Assembly: GCA_030424825.1 (NCBI GenBank)
Contig: JAUHWE010000060.1
Location: 1-12,721 of the forward strand
Origin: Verrucomicrobiia bacterium
Lineage (GTDB): Bacteria; Verrucomicrobiota; Verrucomicrobiia; Opitutales; Opitutaceae
DNA: 12,721 nt
Direction of reading: 5' to 3'
Positions 7,015-12,721 of the stretch are shown here, piece by piece; position 1 is the stretch's first letter, and every line of letters begins with the position of its first letter. Below the pieces are notes generated by a model. It saw only the letters and a list, made by a program, of their open reading frames with translations, did no database searches and was not told the origin of the DNA. A program made the translations under genes and the position numbers.

Positions 7015-7383
7015 ATGAGTGAGTTGATTGAAGTATCCCCAGAAGGAACCGTTCGTGTTCGATACGCCAAGACCGCTCAGGCAGAAGAAAACGGGCTTTG
7101 TTGTCCGGTTGACTATGACCAACGCTATTTGAAGGAAATTCTTAAAGAAGTGATAGAGTGGGACTATGGATGTGGAGATCCGAGCCGGTTTTTAAAAAAA
7201 GGGGAAACCGTCTTAGGTATAGGTTCGGGGAGGGGAAAGATCTGTTTCGTTGCCTCTCAGGTTGTCGGATCTGAAGGGAACGCGCCCAGAATTCGGGATC
7301 CTCGGGAATCAATGGGATCTGGCGATACGAGAAAAACGGGAAACGCGGAAAGTTGCTGCACAAATGGAAGCTCGTGTACCTAG
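7015..7383 (+). pseudogene. Internally deleted ArsM-like methyltransferase remnant
   Basis: The first 86 residues look like the start of a SAM-dependent methyltransferase of the kind found beside ArsS-like radical SAM genes: ENGLCCPVDYD (26-36), then DYGCGDPSRFL (50-60) and a SAM-binding glycine motif, VLGIGSGRGKICFVASQVVG (66-85). Full-length relatives run to about 300-400 residues. Here the frame stops at 122 aa. The last 35 residues are unrelated to the expected mid-domain but carry RDPRES and a Cys-rich end (SCCTNGSSCT), which resembles the C-terminal tail of the same family from memory. This suggests an in-frame loss of the middle. The motif is also weak, with the usual acidic residue after VL replaced by Gly. 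It could still be expressed as a short protein. The stop is 13 bases before the arsS start. Confidence 0.6.
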
Positions 7384-7384
7384 T

Positions 7385-7390
7385 GGGAGG
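7385..7390 (+). promoter_or_regulatory. Shine-Dalgarno that sets the ArsS start
   Basis: GGGAGG lies 6 bases before the ATG at 7397. The arsS frame is open back to an ATG at 7250 within the methyltransferase remnant, but the Shine-Dalgarno and the family-like N-terminus both pick 7397. Confidence 0.75.
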
Positions 7391-7396
7391 CATTGT

Positions 7397-8377
7397 ATGA
7401 AACCCACACTCAAACTTCCTACGTTTGAAGAGCGACTTGCCGAAGAGGACCTCGTCCTCTCCAGGTCAGAAACGAAGATCCTTCAAGTTAACCTTGGCAA
7501 ACTTTGCAATCTGGCGTGTGTCCATTGCCATGTTAACGCGGGTCCCCATCGTCAGGAACTCATGACTCGGGAATCCGTAGACCGCGTAATCGAGTGGTAT
7601 GGAAAAGCATCGTCGATCAATACCTTGGATTTGACGGGAGGGGCGCCTGAGATGAATCCGGACTTTAAGTACTTAGTCTCAAAAATCCGTGCCGTTCGAC
7701 CTCATTCCACGATCATCGACCGCTGCAACTTGACTATCCTATTGGTGCCAGGGTTCGAGGACCTTGTGGAGTTTTTTGTGGAAAACCGGATTCAGGTAGT
7801 CGCTTCGATGCCTTGTTTCACGCCTGATAACGTGAATAAGCAGAGAGGTGAAGGCGTTTTCGACGATTCGATCAAGGCGCTTCAAAAGCTGAATGAAGCG
7901 GGCTACGGAAGGGATCCCCAGCTATTGCTGGATTTGGTCTACAACCCGCTTGGCGGCACGTTGCCCCCTAGCCAGAAGTCGCTTGAAGCGGAATACAAAG
8001 AAGCGCTGAACTCGCACTTTGGGATAGAGTTTAACCAACTCTACACCATTACAAATATGCCGATTGCACGCTTCCTTTCTCAATTGAAGCGTGAAGGCAA
8101 GAGCGAGGAGTACCATCAATTGCTTGTGGAAAGCTTTAATTCGAGTTTGATCGAAGGCCTAATGTGCCGGGACACTCTTAGCGTGGATTGGGAAGGCCGA
8201 GTGTTCGACTGCGACTTTAACCAAATGTTGCGCGTGCCCTTGGGAGACTCGAAACCTAGAAATCTTTGGGATATCGAAGCATCGGATCTGCCTGGGACTT
8301 CAATTGCGGTAAGGGACCATTGCTTTGGTTGTACCGCAGGCGCAGGTTCCAGTTGTGGCGGAGCCCTCAGCCATTGA
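7397..8377 (+). CDS. arsS: ArsS-like radical SAM/Cys-rich protein (arsenosugar type)
   Basis: Radical SAM enzyme; characterised relatives act in arsenosugar synthesis by joining an adenosyl group to a methylated arsenical made by a partner methyltransferase. The protein has 326 residues, normal for the family. The [4Fe-4S] motif CNLACVHC has C37, C41 and C44, and a glycine-rich SAM-binding motif follows in DLTGGAPEMN. The C-terminal Cys-rich domain has C257, C272, C309, C312 and C320, with the ends reading HCFGCTAGAG and SSCGGA. Its expected methyltransferase partner just upstream is damaged, so the pathway may be incomplete here unless another ArsM exists in the genome, or this protein acts on a different substrate. 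The substrate itself is inferred from the family, not shown by sequence. Confidence 0.9.
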   Translation: MKPTLKLPTFEERLAEEDLVLSRSETKILQVNLGKLCNLACVHCHVNAGPHRQELMTRESVDRVIEWYGKASSINTLDLTGGAPEMNPDFKYLVSKIRAVRPHSTIIDRCNLTILLVPGFEDLVEFFVENRIQVVASMPCFTPDNVNKQRGEGVFDDSIKALQKLNEAGYGRDPQLLLDLVYNPLGGTLPPSQKSLEAEYKEALNSHFGIEFNQLYTITNMPIARFLSQLKREGKSEEYHQLLVESFNSSLIEGLMCRDTLSVDWEGRVFDCDFNQMLRVPLGDSKPRNLWDIEASDLPGTSIAVRDHCFGCTAGAGSSCGGALSH

Positions 8378-8397
8378 GGAAATATTTGCTTCCTCAA
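8374..8397 (+). terminator. Perfect inverted repeat over the arsS stop
   Basis: TTGAGGAA (8374-8381) and TTCCTCAA (8390-8397) form a perfect 8-bp stem with an 8-base loop. The TGA stop of arsS lies inside the left arm. There is no T run after it, so it may stabilise the transcript end or terminate only weakly, rather than being a standard Rho-independent terminator. It separates arsS from the efflux genes. Confidence 0.4.
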
Positions 8398-8461
8398 CCT
8401 CTGAGAATGAGCTAGAAGAGACTGTCCAGAACTGGGTCACATCCAGTAACTTGTATCGAAA

Positions 8462-9643
8462 ATGAAAACGTGGATTTGTGTAGTGTTGTTTCTTGCTGTT
8501 TCGATCACCCACTGGGGGTGTTCGAACAGTGCTGATCCGTCTGAAAGGACAGCCGCTTCCAAGGAGGCGAGTTCAAGGGATGACGCAAAAACGGCTAAGG
8601 GTAAACCGGGGAAGGATGAAAGGCAGGATAGGACAGCTCGGGTCCGCCCTGCGGTTCCCGTTAAAGTTTCGGAGATTAACGAAGGGACGATTACTTCGTC
8701 GCTCGTTTTTGATTCTGTACTAGAGACGGAGAGTTCGGTTGAGATATTTGCGGAAACGTCGGGCCTCATTCTCGAAGTGCATGTGGAGGAGGGCGACCGC
8801 GTCGTGGCGGGACAGATTCTTGCTCGCATGGAGAATGTGGAAGAGCGCGTTGACTCGGAAGAGGCAGAAGCTCGCTACGAACACCAGAAAGCGAATTTCC
8901 AGCGCACCAAGGATCTTTACGAGCGAAAGCTCATCAACCAGCAGGAGTACGACAATGCGAAGTTCGATCTAGAGCAAATGCGCCTGCGTTTCGAGAGGGC
9001 AAAGATCCAGCTGGAAAATACGATTGTGAGATCCACCGTCAGTGGCGTTGTCACTGAACGTGCGGCACAAGCGGGTAGGCGAGTGGCCACCAACCGCGTG
9101 CTGTTCTCCATCATGAATTTGGACGAGCTCTTCGCCAACGTGAATATCCCGGGCCAGCATATGCTGAGTATTGAGCAGGGCCTCCCCGCCATTATTGACT
9201 CTGACTTGATAGAAGGAGTTCGGTACGATGCGTTTGTTAAGCTCGTGAGTCCTATTGTTGATCCTGAGAGCGGGACGTTTAAAGCAAAAGTGGCTGTCTC
9301 AAAATTGAATGGCATGCCCATCTATCCTGGGATGTTCGTTAATGTACGAGTGATTGTGGATACCAGTGAGAATGCGGTTCTCATTCCGAAAGAAGCAATC
9401 GTTCACGAAGGGGATCTCAAATACATTTATAAGGTTCAAAATGGGAAGGCAAAGAAGACCTTGCTTCACGAGGGGTATTCCACTGTCGGCTTCGTTCAGG
9501 CAACCTCGGGTATCGTCAAGGGAGATCAGGTAATTGTTATGGGGCACAGCGCTCTTAAAGATGGAGCAAATGTCAAGGTAGTGGAAGAGGCAGTCGCACA
9601 GGAACAAGGCGCAACCAATGAAAGTAGCGCAGCAGAAGGTTGA
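8462..9643 (+). CDS. RND efflux periplasmic adaptor, lipoprotein
   Basis: Membrane-fusion protein linking an inner-membrane RND pump to an outer-membrane channel. The 393-residue protein begins with a lipoprotein signal peptide ending in THWGC, with the lipidated Cys at 20, so it is probably anchored in a membrane. A low-complexity charged stretch (about 21-62) follows. Then come the first biotinyl-lipoyl half-motif (about 95-123, AETSGLILEVHVEEGDRV), a coiled-coil hairpin (about 130-185, rich in E, R and Q), the second lipoyl half (about 187-218, IVRSTVSGVVTERAAQAG) and a beta-barrel domain. The C-terminal tail is acidic. The start is an ATG without a Shine-Dalgarno. The pump gene begins 120 bases downstream; no outer-membrane factor is seen in the window. 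Confidence 0.92.
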   Translation: MKTWICVVLFLAVSITHWGCSNSADPSERTAASKEASSRDDAKTAKGKPGKDERQDRTARVRPAVPVKVSEINEGTITSSLVFDSVLETESSVEIFAETSGLILEVHVEEGDRVVAGQILARMENVEERVDSEEAEARYEHQKANFQRTKDLYERKLINQQEYDNAKFDLEQMRLRFERAKIQLENTIVRSTVSGVVTERAAQAGRRVATNRVLFSIMNLDELFANVNIPGQHMLSIEQGLPAIIDSDLIEGVRYDAFVKLVSPIVDPESGTFKAKVAVSKLNGMPIYPGMFVNVRVIVDTSENAVLIPKEAIVHEGDLKYIYKVQNGKAKKTLLHEGYSTVGFVQATSGIVKGDQVIVMGHSALKDGANVKVVEEAVAQEQGATNESSAAEG

Positions 9644-9763
9644 GTCCGATTTAAACGACTGTAAGCTTTTGAATACAACGAAATCACGACTGGTATTTGC
9701 TGTTGGGATAGAAAATTCGGATGGCTTTGAACAGATCCGGAATTGTAGACAGGTAGCAAGGCT

Positions 9764-12721
9764 GTGAAAAAGGACTCCCATTTCGCGATTGCGACACGTC
9801 GACCCGTGTCGGTTTTGATGATCGTCCTAGCGGTTTGCGTGTTCGGTTACGTCTCGTACCGCAAACTGGCTTTGACGCTAATGCCAGACATTTCCTACCC
9901 GACGTTGACAGTGCGTACTGAGTATCCGGGTACCGCACCTCAGGAAGTGGAGACCCAGGTGTCTCAGCGCTTGGAGCAAGAATTGGGGATTATTCAGAAA
10001 CTGAATTCTATCACTTCCATATCCAAGGCAGATCAGTCGGACATTATTTTGGAATTCGCATGGGGCGCAGATATGAGTGAGGCGACCCAGTCCATCAGGG
10101 AAAAACTGGACCGGGTTCGAATGCCTCGGGATGCCAAGAGGCCTCTGATTCTCCGGTATGACCCCACGTTGGATCCCATTATGCGAATTGGCATGACGGG
10201 TCCATATCCACTAGACCAACTGCGTCTGTACGCAGAAGATATTGTCCAACGGGAGTTGGAGGGAGAGGAAGGCCTAGCTGCGGTGAAGGTGATTGGAGGA
10301 CTGGAAGAGGAGTACCAAGTCCGCATTTATGAGGACAAGCTAGTTTCTTTGAATCTGGATATCCAACAGGTGAATACCCGGCTGGCTCAAAACAATGTTA
10401 ATCTGCCGGGTGGACGTCTCCAGGAAGGAAGGGTACGCTATTCGATTCGAACTTTGAACGAATTCAAATCAATCGAGGAAATCGGTTCGATTGTAATCGC
10501 CCGCAAGAATGGGGTGAATGTGCTGCTCAGCGACATTGCAGATATAGAGCAGAGCCATAAGGAGATTGAAATAGTGACCTTGGTAAATGGTCGCGAAAGC
10601 GTAGAGATAGAGATCTACAAAGAGGCGGATGCGAATATCGTCGAAGTGGCTCAACGGGTTCGCGACCGTATCTACGGGACACCGGCACAGCGGAAATATG
10701 TTGCTGATACGGAAACTGAGAGCGGTGAACGCCGGACTCGAAGTAGCCGGAATGCGGTCACGAGTGAAGAGAGGCGATTAGCCGCAATCGAAGCGCGCGA
10801 AGAACGGGCCATGACCAATTATGTTGCGTATTCTTTGCCCGAAGGCTGCTCACTCGAAGTCCTCACGGACCAGTCGGTATTCATAAAGCAATCGATTGAC
10901 GAGGTTAAGAGTAATGCGGTGATCGGCGGGTTCATTGCCGTTTTTGTTATTTTCCTGTTCCTTCGAAATGTGGGGCATACCGCGATTATCGGGATCACGA
11001 TACCGGTTTCGATCATCGCTACTTTCGCACCGATGCAACTTTCAGGTGTGTCGCTGAATATTATTTCGCTAGGTGGGTTGGCGCTTGGAGTGGGTATGTT
11101 GGTGGACAATTCCATCGTGGTGCTGGAGAGCATTTTCCGCTGTCGGGAGGAAGGCGATAGTTTCGTTGAATCCACCGTGCGAGGGGTGTCAGAGGTTGGG
11201 GGTGCCGTAACGGCGTCAACCTTGACGACCATTGCCGTATTCCTGCCAATCGTATTTGTTGAAGGAGTCGCGGGACAGGTCTTTGGTGACATGTCGCTTA
11301 CCGTTGTCTTTTCCTTATTGGCGTCACTCGTCGTGGCCCTTTATTTCATCCCCATGCTAGCGTCGCGAAAATTTGGCGACGAAAATGAACGTCCAGCTCA
11401 AAAGCTTTCTGATATATTCAGTTTTGATTTTGTTGTCCAGTCTTGGAAGAAGTTTTCCAATTCTGTTTCAGGTTACCACAAGGGCATTCGCTCGGGGGGC
11501 TGGGCTTATCGACTGGTGGCGGGACTCGCCTATCCCGTTGTAATGCTGGTATTGGTTTCGTCACTTCCCTTCCGGATTCTCATGTGTTTTGTGGGGAAAA
11601 TATTCACTCTCCTTTTTATGGCGGTATTATTGGTCGTGGGAGTGTTTGTTTGGATAGGCAAGCAACTGATCCGAGCAATGAGCCCGTTTCTAAAGATCTT
11701 CGATATTGTATTCGAAAACATACTAGTCTTCTACAGGAATTTTCTGAACTGGGCATTGAGCAATAAGATCTTTATCGTTAGCATCGCGTTCGTTTCTTTC
11801 GGGCTCACGATCGGATTTGTGTTTCCTCGACTAGGAAGTGAACTGATTCCCTCGGTCCACCAAGGAGAATTCAATGTTAAAGTGAAGCTTCCTGTGGGCA
11901 CCCCGATTGAAGATACCATTAAAGTTGTTGGGGGAATTGAGGCAGTCGTTCTGGAAAGCGAATATGTGTCTCGAACTGCGGTGCTTGTTGGTACGGATGG
12001 TGGTGCGTCCAGTGGATCGGATGAAGGGGAGAATACAGGTGTAATTACAACAGCTCTCATTGATGGCTCTAGTAAAGAGATGGAGGCAATGGTATTGGAA
12101 GATTTGAGACAGTATGTTTCGAATATTCCCGATATTGAAATTGAGGTCAGCTATCCGGAGCTCTTTAGCGTGAATGCTCCGATAGAAGTGGAACTATTTG
12201 GGCATGATCTTGAGGACATGAAAGTGGCTAGCGCATCCGTGGTTGCTGCGATGCAAGCGATACCCGGACTAGTAGATGTGCAATCGAGTGTACTTAAAGG
12301 TAACCCAGAGGTCCAGATTGTGTATGACCGGCAACGCCTTTCCCAGCTGAATCTAGACTTGAAAACGGTGGCTGAGCTTATTCGGAACAAGGTTCAGGGG
12401 CAGGTGCCTACCGAGTTTCAAAAGCGGGATCGGCAAATAGACATTATGGTTCGGCTGGACGAAAAAGACCGGATGGGATTGGACGAATTGCGAAGCATTG
12501 TCGTGAACCCGCGGAGCGCCGTACCCATTCCGCTTTCGTCGATAGCAGAGTTGCGAGTGAGAGAAGGGCCAAACGAGATACGGCACCTGGATCAGCAACG
12601 CGGAGCGGTTATTTCGGCTAATGTGGACGGCATCGATCTTTCCGAAGCGTCGTTCCAGATTGAGGAGGCACTTCTAAACCTTGAATTGCCGGCCGGATTT
12701 GACTATGATGTGACGGGCCAA
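9764..12721 (+). CDS. RND efflux pump inner-membrane subunit, 3'-partial
   Basis: Proton-driven exporter of the AcrB/HAE family; the substrate is unknown. The window holds the first 986 residues without a stop, of a family usually near 1,000-1,100. The GTG start is preferred because a TAG lies in frame 15 bases upstream and the next residues give the family N-terminus (HFAIATRRPVSVLM, helix 1). The helix 4 motif GLALGVGMLVDNSIVV has D448 at the key proton-relay site, with Asn449 where AcrB has a second Asp; this variant is common in related pumps. Two insertions are notable: an Arg/Glu-rich stretch (about 306-356) before the LPEG motif, and a linker of about 115 residues (536-651) carrying two hydrophobic spans. 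The helix 10 Lys is not in the window. Confidence 0.93.
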   Translation, partial: MKKDSHFAIATRRPVSVLMIVLAVCVFGYVSYRKLALTLMPDISYPTLTVRTEYPGTAPQEVETQVSQRLEQELGIIQKLNSITSISKADQSDIILEFAWGADMSEATQSIREKLDRVRMPRDAKRPLILRYDPTLDPIMRIGMTGPYPLDQLRLYAEDIVQRELEGEEGLAAVKVIGGLEEEYQVRIYEDKLVSLNLDIQQVNTRLAQNNVNLPGGRLQEGRVRYSIRTLNEFKSIEEIGSIVIARKNGVNVLLSDIADIEQSHKEIEIVTLVNGRESVEIEIYKEADANIVEVAQRVRDRIYGTPAQRKYVADTETESGERRTRSSRNAVTSEERRLAAIEAREERAMTNYVAYSLPEGCSLEVLTDQSVFIKQSIDEVKSNAVIGGFIAVFVIFLFLRNVGHTAIIGITIPVSIIATFAPMQLSGVSLNIISLGGLALGVGMLVDNSIVVLESIFRCREEGDSFVESTVRGVSEVGGAVTASTLTTIAVFLPIVFVEGVAGQVFGDMSLTVVFSLLASLVVALYFIPMLASRKFGDENERPAQKLSDIFSFDFVVQSWKKFSNSVSGYHKGIRSGGWAYRLVAGLAYPVVMLVLVSSLPFRILMCFVGKIFTLLFMAVLLVVGVFVWIGKQLIRAMSPFLKIFDIVFENILVFYRNFLNWALSNKIFIVSIAFVSFGLTIGFVFPRLGSELIPSVHQGEFNVKVKLPVGTPIEDTIKVVGGIEAVVLESEYVSRTAVLVGTDGGASSGSDEGENTGVITTALIDGSSKEMEAMVLEDLRQYVSNIPDIEIEVSYPELFSVNAPIEVELFGHDLEDMKVASASVVAAMQAIPGLVDVQSSVLKGNPEVQIVYDRQRLSQLNLDLKTVAELIRNKVQGQVPTEFQKRDRQIDIMVRLDEKDRMGLDELRSIVVNPRSAVPIPLSSIAELRVREGPNEIRHLDQQRGAVISANVDGIDLSEASFQIEEALLNLELPAGFDYDVTGQ

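Noticed and set aside
6867..7070. Minus-strand frame of 67 codons before the methyltransferase remnant
   Set aside because: No recognisable protein, no Shine-Dalgarno, and it overlaps the start of the + strand gene; probably chance.
7250..7396. Upstream extension of ArsS to ATG 7250
   Set aside because: It overlaps the methyltransferase remnant, has no Shine-Dalgarno and adds residues unlike the family; ATG 7397 has a good GGGAGG.
7262..7396. A frameshift, rather than deletion, in the methyltransferase
   Set aside because: Neither alternative frame after residue 86 gives recognisable methyltransferase core sequence, and about 120 bases cannot hold the missing 200 or more residues.
8411..8455. 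TCCAGAACT and TCCAGTAACT near-repeats before the adaptor gene
   Set aside because: Only two imperfect copies with no spacing pattern or palindrome; not enough for an operator or attachment site.
10033..12598. Several minus-strand frames inside the RND gene
   Set aside because: They are opposite-strand shadows of one continuous + strand frame with clear RND motifs.
1..12721. CRISPR, tRNA, rRNA, insertion sequence or phage island
   Set aside because: No regular repeats, transposase or integrase motifs, or RNA gene signatures were seen on either strand by eye.

Overview
The window reads as bacterial chromosome of ordinary coding density, with every supported gene on the + strand. The protein styles point to Verrucomicrobiota, probably Opitutae: a signal peptidase I with a long insertion, a caa3-like oxidase cluster with two subunit III genes and a DG-rich loop in subunit II, and mostly Shine-Dalgarno-poor start sites. 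This placement is inferred from family resemblance, with no database search behind it.

Layout. (1) Bases 3-1145 hold a type I signal peptidase, probably cut at its 5' end by the window edge. A 328-base non-coding stretch follows. (2) Bases 1474-6730 form a respiratory operon: a secreted diheme cytochrome c, an unlisted 43-residue membrane peptide, cytochrome c oxidase subunits II, I, III (copy 1), IV and III (copy 2), and a 66-residue secreted or anchored CxxC protein. The cytochrome probably feeds electrons to the CuA site of subunit II and on to the heme/CuB centre of subunit I. No assembly factor (SCO, Cox11, heme A synthase) lies in the window. (3) Bases 7015-8377 are an arsenosugar-type pair: an internally deleted methyltransferase remnant and an intact ArsS-like radical SAM protein. 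A perfect 8-bp inverted repeat overlaps the arsS stop. (4) Bases 8462-12721 carry an RND efflux pair: a lipoprotein membrane-fusion subunit and an inner-membrane pump that runs off the window end.

The most notable points are three. Subunit I keeps all metal ligands, the D-channel Asp and the active-site Tyr and Glu, but an ungapped alignment to textbook A-type enzymes puts Ile where the K-channel Lys belongs, and the neighbouring channel Thr and Ser are also nonpolar. The methyltransferase has kept its Cys-rich N-terminus and what looks like its Cys-rich C-terminus while losing the middle in frame. The RND pump has two insertions, one charged and one hydrophobic. I found no CRISPR array, tRNA, rRNA, insertion sequence or phage gene, and I do not see a wholly new system here.
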